DNA from: Hymenobacter latericoloratus
GTDB lineage: Bacteria > Bacteroidota > Bacteroidia > Cytophagales > Hymenobacteraceae
Length of the DNA stretch: 64,000 bases
Direction of reading: 5' to 3'
Assembly (NCBI RefSeq): GCF_014199535.1
Contig: NZ_JACHNV010000001.1
Location: 1,054,001 to 1,118,000, forward strand
The number at the start of each line of letters is the position of its first letter. Within the stretch, counting starts at the first letter, position 1. Shown here piece after piece: positions 26,933 to 35,226 of this stretch. The notes beneath the pieces were generated by a model. That model saw only the letters and a list, made by a program, of their open reading frames with translations. It made no database searches and had not been told where the DNA came from. Made by a program: the position numbers and the translations under genes.

Positions 26933-27505
26933 CTACACGCCCAGCAGCCGGGCCGCTTTCAGCAAGCCCGCCACACTAATGGCATCTGTAATCCGGCTTT
27001 CCATCACCAGCTCCACGGCCTGAGCCAGGGGGAGTTTCCAGAGGCGCAGGTCCTCGGTTTCCTCGGGCTCTACTGCGCCCTGAGTCAGCTCCTGAGCCAG
27101 GAACACAAAGCCTTCTTCATCCGTGACGGAATTGGAGGTATGCAGGCGCATGATGTTGGTCCAGCGGGCGGCCAGCAGGCCGGTCTCCTCGCGCAGCTCC
27201 CGCTGGGCCGATTCCAGAATATCCAGCTCCACAAGGCCCCCGCCCATCGGAATTTCCCAGCTGTACTCGCTCAGGGCGTAGCGGTACTGCCCTACCAGCC
27301 ACGTATTGCCCTCGGCATCAACCGGAATGATGCCCAGCGCTTTGTTCTTCATGGAAACGACCCCGTAAATGCCTGGGTTACCGGCGGGGTTGATGATCTG
27401 GTCCTCCCGCACCCGAATCCAGGGGTTCTGGTACTTAATCTCGGAATTCAGGCACTGCCAGGGGTTGTGCGTTTCATCAACGTGCGGAGCGGAAGTAGGA
27501 GCCAT
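26933..27505 (-). CDS. NUDIX hydrolase (ADP-ribose pyrophosphatase-like)
   Basis: 190 residues from ATG 27505 (MAPTSAPHVDETHNPWQCLN). The Nudix helix reads GGGLVELDILESAQRELREETGLL, with the metal-binding RELREETG core intact near residues 110-117, but Leu sits where the first Glu of the GX5EX7 spacing is usually expected. The IKYQNPWIRVREDQIINPAG start and the VGQYRYALSEYSWEIPMGGG block resemble NudF/ADP-ribose pyrophosphatases. It would clear ADP-ribose or another nucleoside diphosphate-X. A perfect -7 box (TACCTTTG, 27538-27545) precedes it by about 32 bp. Single-gene transcript. Confidence 0.88.
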   Translation of the reverse strand: MAPTSAPHVDETHNPWQCLNSEIKYQNPWIRVREDQIINPAGNPGIYGVVSMKNKALGIIPVDAEGNTWLVGQYRYALSEYSWEIPMGGGLVELDILESAQRELREETGLLAARWTNIMRLHTSNSVTDEEGFVFLAQELTQGAVEPEETEDLRLWKLPLAQAVELVMESRITDAISVAGLLKAARLLGV

Positions 27506-27537
27506 GCCGGGGAATAGAAGAAGATAAAGAATAACCG

Positions 27538-27545
27538 CAAAGGTA
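27538..27545 (-). promoter_or_regulatory. -7 promoter box of the NUDIX gene
   Basis: Minus-strand TACCTTTG, a perfect TAnnTTTG, 32 bp before the ATG at 27505. Confidence 0.5.
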
Positions 27546-27659
27546 GGATACGGCGTGTTTTTACATAGGCGCTGCAACTCTCGCCGGGCAGAACGCGCAG
27601 TTTGCCGGGCACGAGTGGCCGTTAAGCCAATAACGCGGCGCGGCGCTTTCCGGCAAGCT

Positions 27660-27818
27660 TACCTTTGACTCAGTAATAAAGCAGCGCGCGTAGGGTTTAT
27701 GGAAAGGAAGGCTCGTACCGCGAAGTGTTGACCACCGGCAAAAGGAGTAGGGTGGATGAATGATATTTGTCGGTCAACGCGACGGAAAAAGCCGCTGCCT
27801 CAGGCAGCGGCTTTTTTA
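27660..27818 (+). ncRNA. Candidate small RNA between NUDIX gene and a small ORF
   Basis: A perfect plus-strand -7 box TACCTTTG (27660-27667) is followed 118 bp later by a strong terminator (27786-27816, 14-bp stem then T6). The stretch between has no reading frame longer than about a dozen codons that ends before the terminator. It contains complementary segments GTTGACC and GGTCAAC that can form a helix in the second half. The predicted transcript is about 145 nt. It does not match the cores of tmRNA, 6S, SRP or RNase P RNA as I know them. Expression is inference. Confidence 0.4.
27786..27818. terminator. Orphan intrinsic terminator
   Basis: AAAAAGCCGCTGCC (27786-27799) / GGCAGCGGCTTTTT (27803-27816) with a 3-nt loop. 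No annotated gene ends just before it on either strand, which is why a small RNA is proposed. Confidence 0.85.
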
Positions 27819-27936
27819 TTGGCGCCAGGAGAAAGGGGCCCGAATCCTGTAAGCCGGTGAGGCTAACCTCAGCCTTGGGGCCTGCGTAGGAAACCGTAAT
27901 CGGCCGTTCATTTCCCGACCGATGCTTTCCTTTTTT

Positions 27937-28182
27937 ATGGCTAATCAACCGAAAAACCAAGCATCTCAGCCGCAGTCCGGCGACCCGCTCTTCAACCTCA
28001 AGCACGCCCAGGCCGAGTCGGAGCTGGCCGAAAAAACGGGTGGCCTTGGCCCAACTACCAACGTGTACATCACCACGGACGAGGACGATTCCATCGATGA
28101 AGGCCCCCGCGACAAGCAGGGCTTCCGCCGCGGCGAGTCGGCCGGGTCGGATGCGGGCTCCACGGCCGGCAGTCACAAATAA
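27937..28182 (+). CDS. Small disordered acidic protein of unknown function
   Basis: 81 residues from ATG 27937 (MANQPKNQASQPQSGDPLFN); an in-frame ATG also exists at 27922. Rich in Gly, Asp, Glu, Ser and Gln with hardly any hydrophobic core: LKHAQAESELAEKTGGLGPT, then VYITTDEDDSIDEGPRDKQG, ending AGSTAGSHK. No signal peptide or membrane segment. Codon use matches its neighbours and a terminator follows at 28229-28270, which supports a real gene. Function unknown; intrinsically disordered stress-type proteins look like this, but that is only a resemblance. Confidence 0.6.
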   Translation: MANQPKNQASQPQSGDPLFNLKHAQAESELAEKTGGLGPTTNVYITTDEDDSIDEGPRDKQGFRRGESAGSDAGSTAGSHK

Positions 28183-28228
28183 AAAATCAGGTACGCGCCA
28201 ACCGTACATAAGCAAGCATTCTTGCTAG

Positions 28229-28270
28229 GAAAAGCCTCTGCGGGCGCTTCGGCCGCCGCAGAGGCTTTTC
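28229..28270 (+). terminator. Terminator after the small acidic ORF
   Basis: 15-bp stem GAAAAGCCTCTGCGG / CCGCAGAGGCTTTTC. A short extra hairpin AGCAAG-CATT-CTTGCT lies just before it at 28211-28226. Confidence 0.75.
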
Positions 28271-28345
28271 TTATGTGGCATCTTCTGCCAAAGGCTTTGC
28301 CTACCCCCAGCCTGAGCCATAAGCCCAAAGCCAGTAGTAGCTGCG

Positions 28346-28353
28346 TATTTTTG
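28346..28353 (+). promoter_or_regulatory. -7 promoter box of rnhB
   Basis: TATTTTTG, a perfect TAnnTTTG, 6 bp before the rnhB ATG at 28360. No TTG at -33. Near-leaderless transcript predicted. Confidence 0.5.
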
Positions 28354-28359
28354 CGCCGT

Positions 28360-28935
28360 ATGTTACTAGCCTCCCACACCGGCGAGCCATTGGAAGCCGG
28401 CCTCGATGAAGCGGGCCGCGGTTGCCTGGCCGGACCGGTCTTTGCCGCCGCCGTCATTCTACCGCCCGATTTTGCCCCGCGCTACCTCAACGACTCCAAG
28501 CAGATGACGGCCAGACGCCGCGAGCAGGTGCGCCTTGAAATCTGCCAGGAAGCCATAGCCTGGGCCGTAGCTGAGGCCTCGCCCCAGGAAATTGCCAGTA
28601 TCAACATTGCCCAGGCCAGTTATCTGGCCATGCACCGCGCCGCCGAGCAACTGCAGCCGCGCCCTACCCATCTGCTGGTCGATGGCAACCGGTTCCGGGC
28701 CCACGCGGCCATTCCGCATACCTGTATTATCGGGGGCGACGCCGTGTACCGTTCCATTGCTGCCGCTTCCGTACTGGCCAAAACCTTCCGCGATGAGCGT
28801 ATGCGGCAGCTGGCCCTGGAGTATCCGCACTATGGCTGGGAGCAAAATGCCGGCTACCCTACCGCTTCCCACCGCACCGCCATCCGCGACTTTGGCCCCA
28901 CTGAACATCACCGCATGGGCTTTCGGCTGCTTTGA
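28360..28935 (+). CDS. rnhB: Ribonuclease HII
   Basis: 191 residues. Type 2 RNase H that cuts at ribonucleotides embedded in DNA and removes RNA from RNA-DNA hybrids. GLDEAGRGCLAGPV near residues 15-28 holds the first Asp-Glu pair; LNDSKQMT, HLLVDGN and KTFRDERM supply the other conserved acidic residues, and YPHYGWEQNAGYPTASHRTAI is the standard C-terminal block. I chose ATG 28360 (MLLASHTGEP): longer in-frame starts from 28222 would run through the terminator hairpin at 28229-28270 and add 46 low-complexity residues. The promoter box 6 bp upstream agrees. Confidence 0.95.
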   Translation: MLLASHTGEPLEAGLDEAGRGCLAGPVFAAAVILPPDFAPRYLNDSKQMTARRREQVRLEICQEAIAWAVAEASPQEIASINIAQASYLAMHRAAEQLQPRPTHLLVDGNRFRAHAAIPHTCIIGGDAVYRSIAAASVLAKTFRDERMRQLALEYPHYGWEQNAGYPTASHRTAIRDFGPTEHHRMGFRLL

Positions 28936-29082
28936 AGAGTGGTGAATTGGTGAGTTGACACTTTACAAGGGCTGGTGGGGTAGGGGTAGGCGCGGGGGGC
29001 GGACCGCCAGCCCTACTTCTGAACTTGCAGAGGCTTTGTGGAAATAAACCATCGGTAGTAAGCCACGGGCCATGCCGTGCAA

Positions 29083-29141
29083 AAAGCCCCAGCGGGGCGC
29101 CACCACTCGTTCAACGATGGGTGACGCCCCGCTGGGGCTTT
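29083..29141. repeat. Long intergenic inverted repeat, family A copy 1
   Basis: 22-bp arms (29083-29104 and 29120-29141) with one mismatch, starting AAAGCCCCAGCGGGGCG. The 15-nt loop holds a mini-palindrome TCGTT-C-AACGA. It lies between the convergent rnhB and response-regulator genes. The same AAAGCCCCA-CGGG outer arm and ACTCGTT-AAC loop recur at 49442-49504. Confidence 0.85.
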
Positions 29142-29222
29142 GCGCTATCAGGAGGGGTAGGGCCTGCTGCTGGTCTGCCAACTTATGGACCTGCCGGGCG
29201 AGGGGGTAGGACGGCCTCTTAT

Positions 29223-29666
29223 TTACTCCTTCAGGCGCAGCAAGTCCAGGAAAAGGCTGAAGCCGTCCACGGTGGTGCCCCCCTCCCCGAAACTGTCGAA
29301 GCTCAGCGGTTTGATAATGTAACCGCTCACGGCCAGGTCCTGGGCCTTGAGGCGGTCGGTTTCCAGGTCGGAGGTGGTGGTGATGAACACGTTGAGGCCG
29401 ACGAACTCGGGGTCGGAGCGCAGGGTAGAAAGCAATTCCAGCCCGTTCATGCGCGGCATGTTCAGGTCGAGCATCACCACGCTGGGCTTCGGGATGGCGG
29501 ATTGGCCGCCTTCGCCGCGCAGCATGTTCAGGGCCTCGCGGCCGTTGCGGGCAATGTAAAGGGGCACGTTCACATTATGTTTGCGTAGCTCGCGCTGCAC
29601 GTTCATAATGTCCAGCTGGTCGTCCTCAACAAGTAAAATGCTGGGTTGTTCAGAAGCAGAAGCCAT
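29223..29666 (-). CDS. Single-domain response regulator (Rcp1-like)
   Basis: 147 residues, one receiver domain and no output domain. Acidic pocket Asp15-Asp16 (LLVEDDQLDI), phosphoacceptor Asp67 in VVMLDLNMP, Thr/Ser in FITTTSD, and Lys in YIIKPLSFD. The Q-x-D spelling after the acidic pair and the LDLNMPRMNGLELL block match the Rcp1-like regulators that serve phytochrome- and CHASE-type kinases. It is 86 bp downstream of a histidine kinase on the same strand and is its likely partner. With no DNA-binding domain it must act through protein contacts or a phosphorelay. The C-terminus has a GEGG loop that replaces part of the last helix. Confidence 0.92.
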   Translation of the reverse strand: MASASEQPSILLVEDDQLDIMNVQRELRKHNVNVPLYIARNGREALNMLRGEGGQSAIPKPSVVMLDLNMPRMNGLELLSTLRSDPEFVGLNVFITTTSDLETDRLKAQDLAVSGYIIKPLSFDSFGEGGTTVDGFSLFLDLLRLKE

Positions 29667-29752
29667 AGTGATAAGAGCAGGATAGGTGCCTGATGGCAGC
29701 TGTTTTTATACGGCAAGTAACGCACAATGGCGAAAAGAACCGGGGTAGAAGC

Positions 29753-31258
29753 CTAGGCTTCGGCCCGGCGCACACGCTCTTTGGGCCAGGTAAAGATGAA
29801 AGTCGCGCCCTGACCCTCAGCGGATTCAACGCGGATGGTGCCCCCTTGGCGCTCCACAATTTTCTTGACAATGGCCAGCCCCACGCCCGTGCTTTCCAGC
29901 GTGTCGCGCTCGGTCAGGGTCTGGAAAATGACAAAAATCCGCTCGTGGTATTCCGGCGCAATACCGGGGCCGTTGTCGGTAACGGAAAAGGTGTAGAACT
30001 GGGGGCCCTCCACGCAGCCAATGCGCACGGTGCCGTGCTCCGGCTGGTGATGATACTTGAGGGCGTTGCTGATCAGGTTGGTAAATACCTGCTGTAGCTG
30101 CACGCGGTTGGTGTGCAGCGTAGGCAGGTAGAAGGGCAGCTCTACCTCAAAGCCGGCCGGCAGCTCCAGGGAGTCAATGATTTCGCGCAGCAGCTGGCGC
30201 ACAAACACGGGCTCATCGGCCTGGGGCGTGCGGCCTACGCGGGCCAGATCCAGAATACCAGTGATGAGGCTTTCCATGCGCCGCACCCGGGTGCGCATCA
30301 GCTGCAGGAACTCGCGGATATGCTCGGGCAAGTCCTGGCCCATGTCTTCCTCAATCCACCGCGAAGCAGTTTCAATACCTCGCAGGGGCGCCTTCAAATC
30401 GTGGGATACTACGTAAGCAAACTGGTCTAGCTCCTGGTTGCGCTTTTCCAGCTGCTGAATGTTGGCATTAATCGTATCCGTCATGGTATTAAGCGAGTCG
30501 GCGAGTTCCGTCAGCTCATCCTGCTCCTGGTCGCGCACCTGGGCCGTGTAGTTGCCGGCCGCAATGCGCTGGGCCTGGCTGACCATGCCCCCGATGCGGC
30601 GCGAGAGCTGGCGCACGAGGTAGGAGGCGTACAACAGCCCCAGGAAAATGGTAGCCAGCGTGATGCTTACCGACAGAATGCGGGTTTCCCGGATACTGTC
30701 GCGGAGCTTGATGCGCTGCTTGATCCGGATTTCGGCTTCCACCTTCTCGAAGGCCGCAAACAGTACCCGAATCTGATCCATGAGCTTTTTGCCCGTCAGG
30801 TCGGTGGTGAGGTTGCGGTGCTCTAGGTCGTTGAGGCCGATTTGGTTGGGGTTACGGCGTAGCGCCTCGCGCTTTTCGCTGATGAGCAGGTGGGAATAAG
30901 CGGCCCACTGCTGAAATAGCTGCTGCGCCCGAACCATGCGCTCGTACTGAGGGGTGCCCAGCGAGAGGTCGTTGCGCAGCTCTGTAAAGCGGCCCAGCAG
31001 GTTCCGCTCGCCGGCGTAGTACGGGTCGAGCACGGTTTCGTTGCCAATGAGCAGGTAGCCCCGAAACCCGGTTTCCATATCGATGATGTTGCGCAGCAGG
31101 GTAGTGGCCTCGCCCGTAATGCGCGTGGAGCGCTCCACGCGTTGGGAGTTGCGCAGCACGGCCCGGGAAAGCTGATAATTTATAGCCACCACCCCGGCAA
31201 AGAGCACGGAGATGGCCACAAAACCAGCAAATAGTTTGGTAGAGATTTTCAGCTTCAT
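29753..31258 (-). CDS. CHASE3-HAMP sensor histidine kinase
   Basis: 501 residues: TM1 (about 8-28), an all-helical periplasmic CHASE3-type domain (about 35-185, with METGFRGYLLIGNE at 61-74, the family hallmark), TM2 (about 194-214), HAMP (about 215-268), a HisKA domain with phosphoacceptor His286 in VVSHDLKAPLRG, and a HATPase domain with N box FTNLISNALKYHH, DNGPGI and STGVGLAIVKKI. The METGxRGYLL block is seen in kinases whose stimulus is mostly unknown. It is the middle gene of an operon: CZB protein upstream (36-bp gap) and a single-domain response regulator downstream. Confidence 0.95.
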   Translation of the reverse strand: MKLKISTKLFAGFVAISVLFAGVVAINYQLSRAVLRNSQRVERSTRITGEATTLLRNIIDMETGFRGYLLIGNETVLDPYYAGERNLLGRFTELRNDLSLGTPQYERMVRAQQLFQQWAAYSHLLISEKREALRRNPNQIGLNDLEHRNLTTDLTGKKLMDQIRVLFAAFEKVEAEIRIKQRIKLRDSIRETRILSVSITLATIFLGLLYASYLVRQLSRRIGGMVSQAQRIAAGNYTAQVRDQEQDELTELADSLNTMTDTINANIQQLEKRNQELDQFAYVVSHDLKAPLRGIETASRWIEEDMGQDLPEHIREFLQLMRTRVRRMESLITGILDLARVGRTPQADEPVFVRQLLREIIDSLELPAGFEVELPFYLPTLHTNRVQLQQVFTNLISNALKYHHQPEHGTVRIGCVEGPQFYTFSVTDNGPGIAPEYHERIFVIFQTLTERDTLESTGVGLAIVKKIVERQGGTIRVESAEGQGATFIFTWPKERVRRAEA

Positions 31259-31294
31259 GCAGAAGAATGACGGCGGGGCGGCGGCCGGGCTTGT

Positions 31295-31660
31295 TTAGCG
31301 GCTCGCGCGAAGTTTCTGCTCCATCGTACGCAGCAGACTAGTGATATGGTCGGCTATCCTATTCATTTCGGCCAGCCCCGCAATAGCTGCCTCCTGCTGC
31401 CCATTCTGGTGCAGGTCCATGAGGCGATTGGCTACCTGGTGCATCTGGATATGGACGCGGTCCAGCTCCCGGGTTTCGGGCAGGTGCCCGTAGTCGCGCA
31501 AGGCCTTATCGGTAATCCATTGCCCGAAGCTGCACGCCTGCGGGTCGCGGATGGGCGCCTCGCTGGTGCCGCTGCCGTAGAGGAAAGACCGGAGCTTCGA
31601 CTTGAACAGCAAGTGCTTGACAAAAGCTGATTCGAAGTCCTGTTTGAGGTCGTTGGTCAT
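31295..31660 (-). CDS. Stand-alone CZB (chemoreceptor zinc-binding) domain protein
   Basis: 121 residues from ATG 31660 (MTNDLKQDFESAFVKHLLFK). The 3His/1Cys zinc site of CZB domains can be traced as His16, Cys43 (ACSFGQWI), His70 and His74 (DRVHIQMHQV). CZB domains bind zinc very tightly and in diguanylate cyclases and chemoreceptors sense zinc or hypochlorite through the Cys. Here the domain is the entire protein, with no membrane segment, and it is encoded directly upstream of a histidine kinase and response regulator, so it probably feeds a zinc or oxidant signal into that pair. The operon link is inferred from the 36-bp gap. Confidence 0.85.
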   Translation of the reverse strand: MTNDLKQDFESAFVKHLLFKSKLRSFLYGSGTSEAPIRDPQACSFGQWITDKALRDYGHLPETRELDRVHIQMHQVANRLMDLHQNGQQEAAIAGLAEMNRIADHITSLLRTMEQKLRASR

Positions 31661-31758
31661 GCAAAAGAGAAAAACAGCGCGGGCTGGAAGTAAACCGGCC
31701 AAGAGAGGACCGCCACCGGAAGGTACACCGAACAGAAACCCGGGCCGGGTTCCGGCAA

Positions 31759-31766
31759 CAAAGTTA
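31759..31766 (-). promoter_or_regulatory. -7 promoter box of the CZB-kinase-regulator operon
   Basis: Minus-strand TAACTTTG, a perfect TAnnTTTG, about 100 bp before the CZB start codon. No clear -33 TTG. Confidence 0.4.
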
Positions 31767-31894
31767 GCGCAATCCGGCGGCGCTACCGGGCATAATTGGC
31801 TACTTTCGTCCGGCCAATGGCCCCCCGGCTACCCGGCGCCCGCCGGGCCGCCTCTCCCCATTCTATATCCCTACCCCATCCTCCACCCCCCCCC

Positions 31895-33001
31895 ATGTCT
31901 GAAACGCTCAAAACTGTTCCGCTCAATGATGTGCACCAGCAGCTAGGTGCCAAAATGGTGCCTTTCGCGGGCTACAACATGCCCGTGCGCTACTCTTCTG
32001 ACCTCGACGAGCACCACACCGTGCGCCGCGCCGTGGGCATTTTTGATGTGTCGCACATGGGCGAGTTCCGGGTGCGCGGCCCCCAGGCCCTACCCCTCAT
32101 TCAGCGCGTAACCTCCAACGATGCCAGCAAGCTCACGCCCGGCAAGGCCCAGTACAGCTGCCTGCCCAATCAGCAGGGCGGCATCGTGGATGATTTGCTG
32201 GTGTACATGCTGGGTGAGGAAGAATACCTGCTGGTGGTAAACGCCTCCAACATCGAGAAGGACTGGAACTGGATTCAGCAGTTCAACACGGAAGGCGCCG
32301 AGCTGCAGAACGTGTCGGACGACATTAGCCTGTTTGCCGTGCAGGGCCCTAAGGCCATTGCTGCCCTGCAGCCCCTCACCGACACCGACCTGAGCAGCAT
32401 TCCCTACTACTCCTTCGCGCAGGGCACCTTCGCCGGCGCGCCCGACGTCATCATCTCGGCTACCGGCTACACCGGGGCGGGCGGCTTCGAGCTCTACGTG
32501 CCCAACGAGCATGCCCAGCAGGTGTGGGAGAAAATTATGGAAGCTGGTCAGCCTCACGGCCTGAAGCCCATCGGGCTGGGCGCCCGCGACACGCTGCGCC
32601 TGGAAATGGGCTACTGCCTCTACGGCAACGACATCACCGACGAAACCTCGCCCCTGGAAGCTGGGCTGGGCTGGATTACCAAGTTCACCAAAGACTTCAC
32701 CAACGCCGACAACCTGAAAAAGCAGAAGGAAGCCGGTGTGGAGCGCAAGCTGGTAGGCTTCCTGATGGACGGCCCCGGCATTCCGCGCGGACACTACGAG
32801 CTGGTAAACGAAGCTGGCGAGAAAATCGGGGATGTGACCAGCGGCACCCAGTCGCCGAGCCTGAGCAAGGGCATCGGCCTGGGCTACGTGAAGACCGAGC
32901 TGAGCACGCCGGGTAGCAAAATTTTCGTGCAGGTGCGCGGCAAGCAGCTGCCCGCCACCGTCGTGAAGCTGCCCTTCGTGAAAGGCACCGAGGAAGCGTA
33001 A
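31895..33001 (+). CDS. gcvT: Aminomethyltransferase (glycine cleavage T protein)
   Basis: 368 residues. Transfers the methylene group from the aminomethyl-lipoyl H protein to tetrahydrofolate and releases ammonia. [35 protein letters not shown] (catalytic Asp-Val-Ser-His-Met block), [13 protein letters not shown] and [18 protein letters not shown] with the C-terminal barrel ([25 protein letters not shown]) are all standard. I start at ATG 31895 ([10 protein letters not shown]); an upstream in-frame start would add 33 Pro/Arg-rich residues not seen in the family. A run of nine C abuts the ATG. gcvP and gcvH are not nearby, as is common in this phylum. Confidence 0.96.
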   Translation: MSETLKTVPLNDVHQQLGAKMVPFAGYNMPVRYSSDLDEHHTVRRAVGIFDVSHMGEFRVRGPQALPLIQRVTSNDASKLTPGKAQYSCLPNQQGGIVDDLLVYMLGEEEYLLVVNASNIEKDWNWIQQFNTEGAELQNVSDDISLFAVQGPKAIAALQPLTDTDLSSIPYYSFAQGTFAGAPDVIISATGYTGAGGFELYVPNEHAQQVWEKIMEAGQPHGLKPIGLGARDTLRLEMGYCLYGNDITDETSPLEAGLGWITKFTKDFTNADNLKKQKEAGVERKLVGFLMDGPGIPRGHYELVNEAGEKIGDVTSGTQSPSLSKGIGLGYVKTELSTPGSKIFVQVRGKQLPATVVKLPFVKGTEEA

Positions 33002-33012
33002 GGATTTATCTA

Positions 33013-33114
33013 TGTCATCCTGAGCAGCGCGAAGGACCTTCTCATGTTAGAACGATTCGTTGTTACGATTTACGTTCTGGCGTGAGAAGGTCCTTCGTGC
33101 TGTTCAGAATGGCA
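33013..33114. repeat. 102-bp hairpin repeat between gcvT and the ComB gene
   Basis: 32-nt arms (33013-33044 and 33083-33114) with 28 Watson-Crick pairs, three G-T and one mismatch; the left arm begins TGTCATCCTGAGCAGCGCGA. The 38-nt centre has its own AGAACG / CGTTCT pairing. It resembles a TGTCATCCTGAGC-type dispersed repeat I remember from Hymenobacter genomes. Only one copy is in this window. Confidence 0.8.
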
Positions 33115-33136
33115 GATTTTTGACTGTTCATACTAG

Positions 33137-33850
33137 ATGCCCACTTTCGACATCTGTTTTTCGCCCGAGCTGCTACCCCTCTTTACCCTGCAAGGCCGGG
33201 TAGCGGTGGTGGTTGATATTCTGCGGGCGACTTCCTCCATTGTTACGGCGCTGGCCCAGGGCGTAACCCATATGGTACCCTTCAGTGAGCTGGCCGACTG
33301 CCGGGCCATGGCCGCCCAGGGCTACCTGACCGCCGCCGAGCGCGACGGCCGGCAGGCGGAAGGCGTGGACCTGGGCAACTCGCCCTTCGGCTACCTCGAT
33401 GGGGTAGTACCTGTGCGCGGCCGCGCCGTGGCCATTACCACCACCAACGGCACCCGCGCCCTGCACCTTTCCGCCGCCGCCGATGAAATTGTGGTGGGCG
33501 CTTTCCTGAACATCGGGGCCGTAGCAGATCATCTGCGCAAGTTGGGCAAAGACGTGGTGGTAGTCTGCGCGGGCTGGAAAGGTAATTTCTGCCTCGAAGA
33601 TACCTTGTTCGGAGGCGCTCTGGCCGCCCGCCTGCAGGCCGATTTCGATACGACCAGCTCCGACGCCACCCTGGCCGCCCTCGACCTCTGGCAGGCGGCT
33701 CAGCCCGATGCCGCCGCCTACCTGCTCAAATCCTCGCATGTGCGCCGCCTCAACCACCTGGAAGCTCACAAAGACATGGAGTTCTGCCTGCGCCAGGATG
33801 AATACGCCGTTGTACCGGTGTTCCGCGAGGGTGCAATTCAAGCTGTCTAA
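33137..33850 (+). CDS. comB: 2-phosphosulfolactate phosphatase family protein (ComB)
   Basis: 237 residues. [20 protein letters not shown] (about 25-44), [24 protein letters not shown] and [21 protein letters not shown] are the conserved blocks of the ComB family. The founding enzyme removes phosphate from 2-phospho-3-sulfolactate in coenzyme M synthesis and needs Mg2+. Bacteria without coenzyme M carry ComB widely; the role may lie in sulfolactate or capnine-type sulfonolipid metabolism, which is known in Cytophagales. That link is inference. Its stop overlaps the aceA stop by 3 bp, tail to tail. Confidence 0.88.
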   Translation: MPTFDICFSPELLPLFTLQGRVAVVVDILRATSSIVTALAQGVTHMVPFSELADCRAMAAQGYLTAAERDGRQAEGVDLGNSPFGYLDGVVPVRGRAVAITTTNGTRALHLSAAADEIVVGAFLNIGAVADHLRKLGKDVVVVCAGWKGNFCLEDTLFGGALAARLQADFDTTSSDATLAALDLWQAAQPDAAAYLLKSSHVRRLNHLEAHKDMEFCLRQDEYAVVPVFREGAIQAV

Positions 33851-35139
33851 ATCCGTGACTGAAATTGGGTTTGCTCCGTGCTGCCGGCTAGGGCGGCGGT
33901 GCTGGCTTGGCCGGCCGTGACGACGTGCTGCACGGCATCGAAGTAGCCAGTACCCACGAAGGCTTGGTGCTTTACAGCCTTGAAGCCGTGTTTCTGGAGG
34001 GCAAACTCCCGCTCCTGCAGCTCGGAGTAGCCGGCCATGCCCCGGTCGCGGTAGGCAGTAGCCAGTTCGAACATGCTGGTATTGAGGGCGTGAAAGCCCG
34101 CCAGCGTGATAAACTGAAACTTGTAGCCCATAGCTGCCAGCTCCTCCCGGAAGGTTTCCATCTGCTCCCGGCTCAGCTTGGCGGCCCAGTTAAACGAAGG
34201 TGAGCAGTTGTAAGCCAGCAGCTTACCGGGAAATTGGGCATGAATGGCCTGGGCAAAGTGGCGGGCCTGCTCCAGATCGGGCGTGGAGGTTTCCATCCAG
34301 ATCAGGTCGGCGTAGGGGGCGTAGGCCAGGCCGCGGGCTATGCCGGCTTCTACCCCGCAGCGCACCCGGTAAAAGCCTTCGGAGGTGCGCTCCGCCTCCT
34401 GCAAAATAAACGGCTGGTCGCGCGGGTCCACGTCGGAGGTGAGCAGGTCGGCGGCGTCGGCATCGGTGCGGGCCACCAGCAGGGTGGGCACACCCAGCAC
34501 ATCGGCCGCCAGGCGGGCCGCCACCAGCTTGTTGATGGCCTCCTGGGTGGGTACCAACACTTTACCGCCCAGGTGCCCGCACTTCTTGGCCGAGGACAGC
34601 TGATCCTCGAAATGTACACCCGCCGCGCCGGCTTCAATCATCATCTTCATCAGCTCAAAGGCATTCAGGTTGCCCCCGAAGCCGGCTTCCGCGTCGGCCA
34701 CAATGGGCACCAGCCAGTGCACCGAACCCTCGCCCGACACGCTCTGAATCTGGTCGGCGCGCAGCAGGGCGTTGTTGATGCGGCGCACCACGTTGGGCAC
34801 TGAGTCGGCGGGGTAAAGGCTCTGGTCGGGGTACATGTGGCCGGCTCCATTGGCATCGGCTGCTACCTGCCAGCCCGAGAGGTAGATGGCCGGCAGCCCT
34901 GCTTGTACCTCTTGCACAGCCTGGTTGCCCGTGAGGGCCCCCAGTCCGGCCACGTATTCCTGGGTGTGCAGCAGGCGCCACAGCCGCTCGGCGCCCTGCC
35001 GGGCCAGGGTGTACTCAACATGCACCGAACCGCGCAGCTTCAGCACGTCCTCGGCTGAGTATGGTCGCCGGATGCCCTGCCAGCGCGGGTTAGTGGACCA
35101 GTCTTGCTCCAAGGCGACAATGCGTTCCTGCTTGTTCAT
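33847..35139 (-). CDS. aceA: Isocitrate lyase
   Basis: 430 residues. Splits isocitrate into succinate and glyoxylate, first step of the glyoxylate shunt. The catalytic loop [18 protein letters not shown] is present near residues 183-200, with [18 protein letters not shown] before it (metal-binding Asp) and [14 protein letters not shown] and [15 protein letters not shown] after it. The compact length matches short-form bacterial enzymes. Second gene of the aceB-aceA operon; the 182-bp gap between them contains a perfect 30-bp inverted repeat (35227-35325), so the two may be made in different amounts. Control is probably by the divergent regulator at 37265. Confidence 0.96.
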   Translation of the reverse strand: MNKQERIVALEQDWSTNPRWQGIRRPYSAEDVLKLRGSVHVEYTLARQGAERLWRLLHTQEYVAGLGALTGNQAVQEVQAGLPAIYLSGWQVAADANGAGHMYPDQSLYPADSVPNVVRRINNALLRADQIQSVSGEGSVHWLVPIVADAEAGFGGNLNAFELMKMMIEAGAAGVHFEDQLSSAKKCGHLGGKVLVPTQEAINKLVAARLAADVLGVPTLLVARTDADAADLLTSDVDPRDQPFILQEAERTSEGFYRVRCGVEAGIARGLAYAPYADLIWMETSTPDLEQARHFAQAIHAQFPGKLLAYNCSPSFNWAAKLSREQMETFREELAAMGYKFQFITLAGFHALNTSMFELATAYRDRGMAGYSELQEREFALQKHGFKAVKHQAFVGTGYFDAVQHVVTAGQASTAALAGSTEQTQFQSRI

Positions 35140-35226
35140 GGGGGTAGGGGTTAAGGATGAAGAAAAGACAAGGCTCGGCCTAGCCGACTATGCAAGCGGC
35201 TTTTGGGGTTGAGAAAATAAAGAGGG

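Noticed and set aside
27668..27816. Bacterial SRP RNA
   Set aside because: GGAAAGGAAGG looks like the start of the SRP core, but the GGAAGGAAGCAGCC loop and its flanking stem are not there.
28222..28359. N-terminal extension of rnhB
   Set aside because: It would translate the terminator hairpin at 28229-28270 and ignore the -7 box at 28346; family members start near the chosen ATG.
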